Origin: UBA5951 sp012269555
GTDB taxonomy: Bacteria > Pseudomonadota > Alphaproteobacteria > Puniceispirillales > Puniceispirillaceae
DNA length: 64,000 bases
NCBI GenBank assembly: GCA_038147755.1
Contig: JAYQTS010000002.1
Location: 248,001 to 312,000, forward strand
Direction: 5' to 3'
The notes under the pieces are model-generated. The model was not told the DNA's origin, did no database searches, and saw nothing but the letters and a program-made list of their open reading frames with translations. Position numbers and translations under genes: made by a program. Each line of letters starts with the position of its first letter. Within the stretch, counting starts at the first letter, position 1. Positions 38,553-48,814 of the stretch are shown one piece after another.

Positions 38553-39209
38553 ATGAATACGCTAACTGAATATTTTAAAGAGTCATTAGACTCACAATCA
38601 CCAAGTATGCCCATTCGAATTATTACTGGAATGATTGTAATATTATTTGGGTTTATATGGCTTCCACTTGGGTTGATTGGTCTTTTAGGTTTACTTTGGA
38701 TTGTCTATGTCACAAAACATCCAAACACCAATATTATGGAGATTGAGACTGGAGATATTTTAGCACCGATGGACGGATTGGTTACGCTTGTAGATACTAA
38801 TTCTGGTAAAAAAAGAATAAGAATTTCTCAAAAAATTCATACTAATAGGCTTATTCTTATGCCATGTAATGGTAAAATTGATATAAATATGTTCGTTGAT
38901 GGCTTGTTTCTACCTTTTGAGATTTCCAATGCACATACCTTGAATGCAAGAAGGGAAATAACGATTAAACAAGACATCAATTCGTTCTCTTCGAATGTTC
39001 AAAATGAGGTATGTATTATTGCATGGGGTGGTCCATTAGCGCGTTATTTGTCTAGTCCTATATCAGAGGGAAGAATAGTTAAAGCGGGAACGCCAATTGC
39101 TATCTCATTGCTATATGGTGAGTTAGACATCTTGTTGCCAGCTGATTATGAGTTAACGGTAACTTTGGGTGAATTCTGCATTGCCGGCAAAACATTACTC
39201 GCGAAGTAA
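38553..39209 (+). CDS. Phosphatidylserine decarboxylase-like protein lacking the cleavage serine
   Basis: Short PSD-like protein of 218 residues. It has two hydrophobic segments (about 23-52), the ILAPMDGLV segment matching the PADG motif, IHTNRLILMPCNGKID in place of the usual HVNRSPxxG, and a C-terminal stretch LLYGELDILLPADYEL that aligns to the FGSRVDVYLP site. The serine that becomes the pyruvoyl group is replaced by Glu, and the NERN-type segment is absent, so it should not self-cleave or decarboxylate. It precedes a CDP-alcohol phosphatidyltransferase gene by 27 bases, the usual psd-pssA order. Confidence 0.75.
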   Translation: MNTLTEYFKESLDSQSPSMPIRIITGMIVILFGFIWLPLGLIGLLGLLWIVYVTKHPNTNIMEIETGDILAPMDGLVTLVDTNSGKKRIRISQKIHTNRLILMPCNGKIDINMFVDGLFLPFEISNAHTLNARREITIKQDINSFSSNVQNEVCIIAWGGPLARYLSSPISEGRIVKAGTPIAISLLYGELDILLPADYELTVTLGEFCIAGKTLLAK

Positions 39210-39236
39210 TAATGATTGTGCATTGGTCATATAAAA

Positions 39237-39847
39237 ATGTTTGATAAAACACTTTCACCGTTTGCAAAGCCATTACTGTCTAAAATGGCTATTTATGCCG
39301 TAAAAATTGGTGTTTCTGCTGACGCTGTGAGCATATTAGGATTTATAACTGGAATTGTAGCCGCTTTCCTTGTTGGATATGGACATTTTTTACTTGCGCT
39401 TTTATTTTTTAGTTTAAATCGTATATTGGACGGTTTAGATGGAGCTATTGCGAGAGTAAAAATACCTACTCATCGTGGAGCATTCTTGGACATCGTTTTT
39501 GATTTCATAATCTATAGCTCAATTCCTTTTGCGTTTGCTGTCTTCAATGATAAAAACAGTTTTGTTGCTTGTTTTATTATTTTTAGTTTTGTTGGAACTG
39601 GAACTAGTTTTCTTGCTTATGGAATTTTACAGGAGAAAGTTTCAAAAATAGACAAGAAACCAACCGGTGAAAAAGCTTCTATTATTTAAGTGGGCTAATT
39701 GAGGGTATTGAAACAATATTTTTTATTGTTTTAATATTATTGTTTCCATCTTTATTTTTCTCTATTGGAATTTTCTTTGGTTGCTTATGCTGGTGCACAA
39801 CAATATTTAGAATTTATTCTGGTTGGCGAGATTTTTCATCAAAATGA
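39237..39847 (+). CDS. CDP-alcohol phosphatidyltransferase (frameshifted)
   Basis: Integral membrane enzyme of phospholipid headgroup transfer. The active-site signature D-x2-DG-x2-AR-x8-G-x3-D-x3-D is complete in LDGLDGAIARVKI to GAFLDIVFDF. The first frame stops at 39689 after KPTGEKASII; the next frame continues YLSGLIEGIETIFFIVLILL to a TGA at 39845-39847. One T missing in 'gctttctatt' explains it. Corrected length about 203 residues. The ATG at 39237 is preferred over a TTG at 39216. Whether the acceptor is serine or another alcohol is not evident; position after a PSD-like gene suggests a PssA role. Confidence 0.85.
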
Positions 39848-39915
39848 TAAAAGCGTTATTTTATATAACTAGGTAAAAAACAGACTACTAAGTAAAGTTA
39901 ATATGGAGTTAAAAT

Positions 39916-42226
39916 TTGAAATTTGGAATTGGACAAGCGGTAAAACGAGTTGAGGATAAGGTGCTTATCACCGGCACAGGAAAATTTACGTATGATATTG
40001 ATGTTGGTGAAGGATTATCAGCGCATTTCCTTCGCTCTACACATGCTCATGCAATTGTAAGTTCAATTGACTTTGAAACAGCGTCAAAACTGCCAGGGGT
40101 ACATCTTATTGCTACCCAATTTGAATTAGACCATGAAAAGGTTGGTGAGATTAAATGTCTTGATTTGGTAAAAACGTAGATGGCAGCGATATCTTGCCAA
40201 CTACAAGATCGCCAATGGCACGAGGTATAGTAAGATCTGTAGGTGACATTATTGCAATGGTTGTGGCAACTACTAAAGAACAGGCTATCAACGCAGCTGA
40301 ATTGATAGAGGTGAATTACGAACCATTGCCTGCAATAACTGATGTGGATAGTGCATTAGAAGTGGATGCGCCACAACTTTACCCTGATTATCCAGGCAAC
40401 AAGGTTTTTCATTGGAGAGTTGGTAATCATGAAGAGGCCTTGCACGAGTTTAATACAGCAGATTTAAAAACGGACAGAATAGTTGAATTATCTGTTGTAA
40501 ATAACAGGATTGCTCCAAATGCAATGGAAATGAGGCAGATAATAGCAATGCCACATCCAGAATCAGATGAAACAGATGAATTATTAATTTGGTGTGGAAC
40601 ACAAGGAACAGTGAGCCTTTCAAAACAAATTGCGGAAGCTTTGAATTTAGATAGTAGAAAAGTTCATTTGCGTTCAGGTAATGTTGGAGGAGGCTTTGGA
40701 TACAAGATTTTTTTGCATCCAGAACAGTTATGTGTTTGTTGGGCAGTTAAAAAACTTAACAGAGCAGTCCGATGGCGGCAAGAACGCACAGAAGGCTTTA
40801 TTAGTGACTTGCAAGGTCGTGATATAAAAAGCTATGCAAAAGCTTTAGTGACAAAAAGTGGAAAAATTAAAGCCATTCAATTTAAAAATCAAGCAAATCT
40901 TGGGAGTTGGTTATCTAATTTTGGTGTTTATGTGCCAACTAAATCTACTAGTCGTACATTGACGACACTGTATGATATTCAGAATGTGAGTTTAGAAGTT
41001 GTTGGAGTTGTAACAAATACTCCCGCGATAGATGCCTACAGAGGAGCAGGGCGCCCAGAAGCAAATTATATTATGGAACGCTTGATGGATAAAATTGCTT
41101 TTGATCTTCAAATTGACAGAGTGGAGGTCAGAAAAGTGAATTTAATTCAACCAGAGCAAATACCCTATAAAACTGTTTGCAGTGGTACTATTGACTCAGG
41201 AAATATGCCAGCATTATTTGACGACGCACTTAGAAATGCTGATGTAGAAGGATTTAGAGAAAGATACGAAAATAGCCAAAAGAATGGTTTTTTTAGAGGA
41301 CTGGGTATCGCACTTTATCTGGAGTCTTGCGGAAATGGAAAAGATGGGGGAGTTGACATTCGTTTCAACAAAGATGGAGATGTGATTATCTATGCAGCGC
41401 AAATGGAAAATGGGCAAGGTCATCAAACAACGCTTACACAAATTTTTTCTGATAGATTAGGATACGACGCAGAAAAAATTAGAGTTATTCAAGGCGACTC
41501 TCGAATTTCTCCATCTGGAAATACAGGAGGCGCGAGAATGACTGTAATTCAAGGTTCTGCAACAGCAGAGGCAGCAGAAGAAATATTAAAAAAAGCTAAG
41601 CCTTTTGCAGCTGAGTTTCTTGAATGTGGTTTAAATGAGATTGACTTTGAGGAGGGAATATTTAGGCGTGTTAATACAAATAAAACTGTTTCAATAGAGT
41701 ATCTCTCTAAAAATCTTTTCAATAATGGCGAGGTTCATCCATTTAATCTTAAACATTTTTACACAACTCAGGGGCCAAGTTTTCCTTATGGGTGCCATAT
41801 TGTTGAGGCAGAAATTGACAAAAAACGCTAGTTACTGTGATTAAAAAATATACTGTTACTGATGACGTGGGTGAAGTTATCAATCCCGATACACTATTAG
41901 GTCAAATACATGGAGGTATTGCACAAGGGGTAGGTCAGGCTTTATACGAAAATCTGGTATATGATAAAACAGGTCAGTGCTTATCGGGGTCTTTAATGGA
42001 TTATACCTTGCCTCGTGCAGATCATTTTACGATGATTACTCACTACTTAAAAAATACCAAATGTAAGAATAATTATCTTGGTGTAAAGGGAGTTGGAGAG
42101 GCGGGCACTATTGGATCACCACCAGCGGTAATATCAGCGATTTGTGACGCATTGTCATTGGCGCATATTGATATGCCTGTGACATCAACTAAAATATGGA
42201 AAAGTATAAAAAAAGAGGTGATTTAG
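39916..42226 (+). CDS. CoxL-like molybdenum hydroxylase large subunit (two frameshifts)
   Basis: Xanthine dehydrogenase family molybdopterin subunit, about 770 residues. Segments: FLRSTHAHAIVSSID, GNVGGGFGYKIFLHPEQLC, the active-site loop AYRGAGRPEANY (form II type, not the AYRCSFR of true CO dehydrogenase) and the catalytic Glu in GVGEAGTIGSPPAV. A-run deletions break it near 40170 (LVK, then NVDGSDILPTTRSPM) and 41829 (IDKK, then TLVTVIKKYTVTDDVG). The start is a TTG at 39916, eight bases after GGAG. The FAD (CoxM) and [2Fe-2S] (CoxS) subunits are not adjacent. Confidence 0.9.
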
Positions 42227-42628
42227 ATGAGTGATAAAGTTGTCAAATCAGATGAAGAATGGAAATCGTTGCTATCGCCTGAAAGCTATTATGTCGCACG
42301 CCAAGAGGGAACTGAAAGGGCATTTACAGGGAAATATTGGGACAATCATGCGAATGGTGGTTACCATTGTATTTGTTGCGGAGCTCCTTTATTTCACAGT
42401 CGCGATAAGTTTGAATCAGGAACTGGATGGCCAAGTTTTACAAAACCAAATTCAGAGCTTGTGGCAGAAAAAGAAGATTTAAGCTTGATGATGCAAAGGA
42501 CGGAAGTCCATTGCGAAAGATGTGATGCCCACCTAGGTCATGTTTTCCCTGACGGGCCTCTTCCAACCGGATTGAGATATTGTATCAATTCAGCGTCTAT
42601 AAATTTTCAACCAGATGAAGAAATATGA
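42227..42628 (+). CDS. msrB: Peptide-methionine (R)-S-oxide reductase MsrB
   Basis: Complete 133-residue MsrB, which reduces the R form of methionine sulfoxide in proteins. Zinc-site cysteines are in YHCICCGAPLF and HCERCDAHLGHVF, the SGTGWPSF motif is present, and the catalytic cysteine is in RYCINSASINF. An AAGAGGTG ribosome binding site overlaps the end of the upstream gene; the ATG is directly after the hydroxylase stop, so the two are in one transcript. Confidence 0.96.
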   Translation: MSDKVVKSDEEWKSLLSPESYYVARQEGTERAFTGKYWDNHANGGYHCICCGAPLFHSRDKFESGTGWPSFTKPNSELVAEKEDLSLMMQRTEVHCERCDAHLGHVFPDGPLPTGLRYCINSASINFQPDEEI

Positions 42629-42642
42629 TGATTTAAATAGAA

Positions 42643-43471
42643 ATGATGAGCGAACAAAACAATATTATGTCTATATCAGGCAATACTAAACTTTTTGTTA
42701 TTTTTGCGCACCCAGCGAAGCAAGTTCGTGCACCTACCCTCTTTAATAAAAAATTTGAAGAGTTAAGGATAGACAGTGTGATGATACCTGTTGATGTACC
42801 GCCTTCTCATTTGAAAGACTGCGTGAATTCTATGCGTGGTATCAAAAATTTGTGTGGAGGAGTTGTTACAATTCCCCATAAAGTGGAAATAGCTAAATTA
42901 TGTGACAAGTTAGGTACAGGTGGTAAAGCTACTGGAGCAGTTAATGCAATACGATTTGAAGAGGACGGAATGCTTCATGGTGATAACTTTGATGGCATTG
43001 GATTTGTTGCTGGTTTAAAGGACTATGGGCATTTATTGAAAGATAAAAAGATATTGATAGTTGGAGCAGGTGGCGCAAGCCGAGCGCTTGCAGTAGAACT
43101 TATTAGTGAGCCAATAAAGTCCTTGAATATTACAAATAGGAGTTTTGAAAAAGGAAAAAGTTGTACAGACTGTGAAGTCAGTAAGACAAACTGATAAAAT
43201 CAATGCTGTAGAAAAAGAACATATTGAATATGCAGAGTATGATTTTGTAATAAATGCTACTTCTCTTGGAATGAAATCAGATGACCCTCTTCCTTTTCCA
43301 ATCATATCTTTAAGGCCAGACTGTGTTGTTTGTGACATTATTATGAAACCTGAAGAAACTAAACTACTTAGCGCCGCAAAGCGATCCGGTATTAAAGTTC
43401 ATTATGGTAAACATATGTTGGATTACCAGATTTCATTTATAGCAGAATTTATAGGTGCATTTAAGACTTGA
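42643..43471 (+). CDS. aroE: Shikimate dehydrogenase (frameshifted)
   Basis: AroE-family reductase of the shikimate pathway, about 276 residues after repair. The substrate part has FNKKFEELRID and GGVVTIPHKVEIAKLCD; the nucleotide-binding part has ILIVGAGGASRALAVEL and INATSLGMKSDDPLPF. The frame breaks at about 43154-43160 in NRSFEK, with KVVQTVKSVRQTDK in another frame; a surplus G between two A-runs explains it. It lies 14 bases after msrB. The N-terminal SxS motif is not clear, so a quinate/shikimate variant is possible. Confidence 0.88.
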
Positions 43472-43555
43472 ATTAACCATAATACTGTAATAGTTGGTTT
43501 TGCATAAAAATTTTTAGATTGAACTAGAAATTTGCTTAAGAAAGATAGTGATGAA

Positions 43556-43957
43556 ATGACGGATGAAAAGGGATGGACAGAAGAGCGCCTTGAAACGCTT
43601 AAAAATCTTTGGAAAGAGGGACTTTCAATTTCTCAAATAGGAGAAAAGCTTGGTGTTACTAGAAACGCTGTTGCGGGAAAAGCTCATAGACTTGGTCTTC
43701 CAAAAAGACAATCTCCTATTTCTGCGTCTGGCTCTGTAGCCCGCACCAAATCAAAGAAGACAGAAGAAATAACCTCTAATTTACCTTTGCGTCTTGCGCT
43801 TAGAAAAATCAACTGGTCTCGTTCTAAATGTGTATGGCCGTCTGGAGACCCCAAAACAACAGACTTTTCCTTCTGTGGAGAGCCAATAGAACCTGGAAAG
43901 CCATATTGTTATGAACATTGTGTTTTAGCTTATACGAATACTCGTGAAAACAATTAA
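43556..43957 (+). CDS. gcrA: Cell cycle regulator GcrA
   Basis: GcrA of about 133 residues, a sigma-70-associated regulator that in Caulobacter acts at promoters with methylated GANTC sites. The N-terminal helix-turn-helix is GWTEERLETLKNLWKEGLSI then KLGVTRNAVAGKAHRLGLPK. The C-terminal sigma-binding part has CVWPSGDPK, FCGEPIEPGKPYCYEHC. The frame opens at a TTG at 43532, but the ATG at 43556 gives the usual MTDEKGWTEER. A CcrM methyltransferase is expected elsewhere in the genome. Confidence 0.95.
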   Translation: MTDEKGWTEERLETLKNLWKEGLSISQIGEKLGVTRNAVAGKAHRLGLPKRQSPISASGSVARTKSKKTEEITSNLPLRLALRKINWSRSKCVWPSGDPKTTDFSFCGEPIEPGKPYCYEHCVLAYTNTRENN

Positions 43958-43959
43958 AT

Positions 43960-46579
43960 ATGGGCCAATTGTTGGTGAAACGCGATGAGTATACTCCTAC
44001 TGGCTGGGATATCATATCCACGTATTTGACAGTTCAAATATATTCTAATTTTGCTAGAACAACTGTAAAAATGAATATTGAAGCTTCAAATTCAGATAGT
44101 TTGCCACCGTTATTTCTACATGGACAAAACCTGGATTTAGAAAAAGTGGTCATTAACAATGTAACCCAACAAATTAGCGATATACAAAAAAATAAGGATT
44201 CATTAATATTTAACTTATCTTGTGCTTCTAATGAAATCGAAATAGTTACCTTATGTAACCCTTTTGAAAACACTACACTAGAAGGACTATATAAATCTGG
44301 TGATATGATCTGCACCCAGTGTGAACCAGAGGGTTTTAGACGTATTTGTTATTATCCTGATAGACCTGACATGATGAGTGTATTTACCACTCGAATTGAA
44401 GCAGATATCAGTTACAAAAATCTACTTAGTAATGGGAATTTGATTGCATCTGGAAAGATTGGACATGAAAGACATTTTGCTGTTTGGAATGATCCATTCC
44501 CAAAACCGAGTTATTTGTTTGCACTTGTCGCTGGTGACCTGGAGAAAGTTGAGGATACATTTATCACTGCCTCTGGGCGAAGAGTAAAATTGAATATTTA
44601 TGTTGAACATGGCAATTCTCATCTGACTTCTCATGCCATAGAGTCACTCAAAAAATCAATGAAATGGGACGAAGAAACTTATGGACTAGAATATGATCTA
44701 GATTTATTTCAAATTGTTGCAGTAAGTCATTTTAATATGGGTGCAATGGAGAATAAAGGCCTTAATATTTTTAATAGCAAATTTGTCCTTGCGGACGAAA
44801 AAACAGCTAGTGATTCTGATTTATTAAGAGTTGAGTCTATAATAGCACATGAATATTTTCATAATTGGTCTGGCAATAGAGTTACTTGTCGTGATTGGTT
44901 TCAATTGACCCTTAAAGAGGGACTGACAGTATATCGCGACCAATGTTTTACCGCCGATTTACATGATGAATTCGTTAAACGTATTGAAGACGTGAGTTTA
45001 TTGCGCTTCTGTGCAGTTTCCAGAGGATGCTGGTCCAATGGCACACCCTATTAGGCCCGAGAGTTATTCCGAGATAAATAATTTCTATACACCTACCATC
45101 TATGAAAAAGGTGCTGAGGTAATCAGAATGTTAGCAACAATATTTGGTAAAGATGGCTTTAGAAAAGGGGTTGCTCTTTATTTTAAAAGACATGATGGAC
45201 AAGCCGTAACATGCGACGATTTTCTGAAGGCCATGGAAGATGCCAATCATTTTGATTTGTCCAAATTTTCCTATTGGTATCAGCAACTAGGAACGCCTTC
45301 TCTTCAAATAATAAGAAATAAAAGAGCTTCAGAAATAGAAATGATGATAGTTCAAAAAAAGCCTGAGAATGGTGGAAAACATTATCAAGCTATGATGATA
45401 CCATTTAGGTTTTCTTTAAATGATAAAACAGGTAACGCTCTCTCTCTTATCATAAATGGAAAAAAAATGGGTGCAGAGCCTCTTATTATTATAAATGAAG
45501 AAGAAACACTACTCTCTATAAGGTCTGCCGATAAATCAAGAACTAATGATTTATTAGATGCGACACCCTCTTATTTAAGGGGATTTTCTGCGCCGGTTAA
45601 TCTTTGTGATGATCGGACAATTGATGATTATATTCATCTAATATCGTCTGATAGTGACCCATTTGTAATCTGGGATTCTATTCAATTATTATATAGCAAA
45701 GTTATTATACAGGATTATAAGGGTGATAAAGATATCAATCTTGAGCTGCGGTTGTCTAACGCTCTTTTAAAATCATTAAAAAATCAAAAATTAAATAATG
45801 CCTTGAAGGCACTTCTATTACTTCCGCCAAGTCAGTCAGTTTTATTGACAAAAGTTGTTGAGCCAGATCCTCCAAGAATATTTTTGGCAAAACAAAATGT
45901 TTTAAGACGAATGAGTTTAAATATTCAAAAATATCTTCAAAAAAAACTCGATATAAAAATTTCATATTTTGATACTATGGATTCATCTGGCAGAAGTCTG
46001 CATAATCAATTATTAGCGTGGGGTATGTTAGGGGGGATGGGAATTGCACAAACATTAGCATTGAAACAAGTTTCTTCATTCAACATGACCCTTGTTAAGG
46101 GTTCTATTAGCGCTTTGAACCATATTGATGTTCCCAGTCGTGAAATTGCTTTGGAACGTTTTCATGATAATTGGAAAACCAACTCGCTTGTAATGGAAAA
46201 TTGGTTTATGTGGCAGTCATCTTCTGTAGTTAAAGGAACAGTAAAAAAATGCAGAGAACTTATGAAACATCCTTCCTTTGATGCAAATAATCCAAATAAA
46301 CTTCGTGCTGTAATTGGCAGTTTTGCAAATGGAAACCCGGTTCATTTTCATGCTAATGACTGCAGTGGTTACGAATTTTTGGCAGAACAATTATTGAAAA
46401 TAGATAAAAAGAATTCTCAGATTTCTGCAAAGTTAGCTTTGCCATTAACCCGATTTGCTAATTTTTCTTCTGAAAGAAAGGGATTAATGCTCAACATTTT
46501 AAAAAAATTAAATAAGAACAATCTTTCGTCTGATTTATCAGAGGTAGTAAAAAAATCTTTAGGATCCTCAGATAATTAA
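43960..46579 (+). CDS. pepN: Aminopeptidase N (frameshifted)
   Basis: M1-family zinc aminopeptidase of about 872 residues that releases N-terminal residues from peptides in the cytoplasm. The exopeptidase motif GAMENKG and the zinc site HEYFHNWSGNR with the distal Glu in LKEGLTVYRD are present. The frame breaks near 45008, where the family sequence LLRSVQFPEDAGPMAHPIRP requires removing one T from 'cttctg'. The C-terminal helical domain continues to 46579. It starts two bases after gcrA. Confidence 0.93.
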
Positions 46580-46619
46580 TCACTTATCTCTGTAATAGAA
46601 AAATTTTTGGAAAGTGTAT

Positions 46620-47957
46620 TTAAAGCAAAAAATCGGGAGCGCTCTCTAAATCACAAAACCCATTACCACCTGTCCAAGCTGGTGGTCGTTTTTCACTAGC
46701 GCGTCGTGTTTTTATTGGTTTTTGAGAATCGTTTATAAAAGTTTTTTCGTATTCCCCGGCTTTTTTTGATATGCTCTTATTTTTTAAATCCCTGCTGTGT
46801 GAATTATTTTTTTTGCTTAAATTCGTATTATTAAATGTTGTGGTATGTTCTGGTATGGAAATTGAAATTAGTTGTTCAATTGCGAATAAAAGTTTTTCAT
46901 CATCACTATCTGCAATGAAAGTGAAAGACTGTCCAGTTCTACCTGCTCGGCCGGTTCTGCCGATGCGGTGGACATAGTCCTCAGCATTTGAAGGTACATC
47001 GTAATTAAAGACGTGGCTAACAGAAGGAATATCAAGGCCCCGCGCCGCAACATCAGATGCTATAAGGTATTTAGTTTTTTCATCCTTAAAAGCTTTTAAC
47101 GCTGAAAGCCTCATAGATTGTGTCATATCACCGTGTAAGGCAGCCACATTAAATCCATAATTTTTAAGGTACTTGACTAATGAAGCAATATCTTTTTTAC
47201 GATTACAAAAAATAACTGCATTGTTAATGTGTTCATTCTGAAGTAATTCTCGCAAATGCTCTTGTTTAAGTTTTGGTGTGGTCTTGCAAATATGCTGGGA
47301 AATGGTGGGAGCTGTTTGTGCAGCCTTTGCCACTTCAATTATTTTAGGATTTAATACAAATTGCTCTCCAATTTTTTGTATTTCATTGGAAAGAGTAGCA
47401 GAAAAAAATAAAGTCTGACGAATTTTAGGAAGCAATGAAACAATTCGTTCAACATCAGGGATAAAACCCATATCAAGCATTCTATCTGTTTCATCTATGA
47501 CAAGAACTTTTACGTCTTGGAGAAGAACCTTTCCTCTTTCAAAATGGTCAAGCAACCTTCCTGGTGTTGCAATCAAAACGTCTACGCCTTTTTCTAACGC
47601 TGTTTCTTGATCTGAAAAACTTACCCCACCTATGAGTAATGCCTTAGAGAGTTCATGGTTTGCAGAAAAATTTTCGAAGGATTCTGCGACTTGTGCAGCT
47701 AGTTCACGAGTGGGGGCCAGTATTAAGGAGCGCGGCATTCTTGCTTTTGCAATGCCGGCATCTAAAATATCAATCATTGGTAATGTGAATGAAGCTGTTT
47801 TTCCCGTACCTGTCTGGGCAGAGCCAATTACATCTCGTCCCATTAAAACAATGGGTATTGCTTTTTCTTGAATTGGAGTTGGTTGTTTATATCCAAGTGC
47901 AGAAACAGCATTACATAATTTTGCGCTTAGACCGAGTTCTCTAAATGAAATGGAAAT
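46620..47957 (-). CDS. DEAD-box RNA helicase, RhlE-like (start not resolved)
   Basis: ATP-dependent RNA helicase. Motifs: Q motif GYKQPTPIQEKAIP, Walker A SAQTGTGKT, PTRELAAQ, TPGRLLDH, VIDETDRMLD, SAT, ALHGDMTQ, ASDVAARGLDIP and HRIGRTGRAGRTG, then a basic, low-complexity tail. The first ATG in frame (47843) would delete the Q motif; coding homology clearly runs upstream to about 47957 (SFRELGLSAKLCNAVSALGY) without an ATG, GTG or TTG. An indel at the very N-terminus has probably shifted the true start out of frame. Confidence 0.88.
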   Translation of the reverse strand: MSISFRELGLSAKLCNAVSALGYKQPTPIQEKAIPIVLMGRDVIGSAQTGTGKTASFTLPMIDILDAGIAKARMPRSLILAPTRELAAQVAESFENFSANHELSKALLIGGVSFSDQETALEKGVDVLIATPGRLLDHFERGKVLLQDVKVLVIDETDRMLDMGFIPDVERIVSLLPKIRQTLFFSATLSNEIQKIGEQFVLNPKIIEVAKAAQTAPTISQHICKTTPKLKQEHLRELLQNEHINNAVIFCNRKKDIASLVKYLKNYGFNVAALHGDMTQSMRLSALKAFKDEKTKYLIASDVAARGLDIPSVSHVFNYDVPSNAEDYVHRIGRTGRAGRTGQSFTFIADSDDEKLLFAIEQLISISIPEHTTTFNNTNLSKKNNSHSRDLKNKSISKKAGEYEKTFINDSQKPIKTRRASEKRPPAWTGGNGFCDLESAPDFLL

Positions 47958-48102
47958 TTGTTTTTCCCTAGAAATATCTATGTTAAATAATACAACAAAA
48001 AATTTTTAAAAGGAATACTCTAATTCTGGTATGCTGGTCAAGTGCCTGATTTTTTATAAAGTGAGAAATTTTTGCAATAATTTTTTCTTTAGGAATTAAA
48101 CT

Positions 48103-48795
48103 ATGATAAAACTAATTTTGGTTCCAGGGTTACTTTGTACAAGGGAGCTTTTTAAAAACCAGATTCATGCATTAGAAAATATCTGTGATATTGAAATCGC
48201 CAACACGCTGGGCATGAGTTCTATTTTGGATATGGCACAAAACATTGTCAGAAATGAGTCGTCAGAGTTTGTGATTTGCGGTTTGTCAATGGGAGGATAT
48301 GTCGCCCAAATGGTTGCACATCTGGCACCTGAAAAAGTAATTGCGATGGGCTTGCTTTCTACAAGTGGAAGAGCGGACACAGAAGAAAAAAAGCAAAGAA
48401 GATCGCTCATTGAATTATCCAAATTAGGAAAATTCAAAGGTGTAACTCCGCGTCTGTTGCCAAGTTTGTTATCCACAAAAGCATTAAAAAATGACAGCCT
48501 CGTCCAAAATGTTATTGAAATGGCTGCTGATGTTGGTCAAGCAAACTTTATGCTACAACAAGAGGCAATAATGGGAAGGCCAGATTTTAGGCCTTTTGCA
48601 CAGTATGCAAAAATACCAGTAGAGATACTGGTTGGAGATGAAGATCAATTAACACCAACTTATCTTTCAGAAGAGTTAGCTAGCTTGTTTAGTCATTCTA
48701 ATTTAACAATATTACCTCATATAGGACATTTAACATCAATGGAAGCGCCAGACCAAGTAACCGATGTTTTAAGAAAACTTGTCAGTTCAGTTTAG
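48103..48795 (+). CDS. Alpha/beta hydrolase
   Basis: Intact 230-residue alpha/beta hydrolase. The nucleophile elbow is ICGLSMGGYVAQ (about residues 63-74), the acid is in LVGDEDQLTP and the His in IGHLTSMEAP. No signal peptide. An AGGA precedes the ATG. It resembles BioH/esterase or enol-lactonase types, but there is no pathway context to decide. It converges with parE. Confidence 0.82.
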   Translation: MIKLILVPGLLCTRELFKNQIHALENICDIEIANTLGMSSILDMAQNIVRNESSEFVICGLSMGGYVAQMVAHLAPEKVIAMGLLSTSGRADTEEKKQRRSLIELSKLGKFKGVTPRLLPSLLSTKALKNDSLVQNVIEMAADVGQANFMLQQEAIMGRPDFRPFAQYAKIPVEILVGDEDQLTPTYLSEELASLFSHSNLTILPHIGHLTSMEAPDQVTDVLRKLVSSV

Positions 48796-48814
48796 TTGAT
48801 TTAAATAAAGTTAT

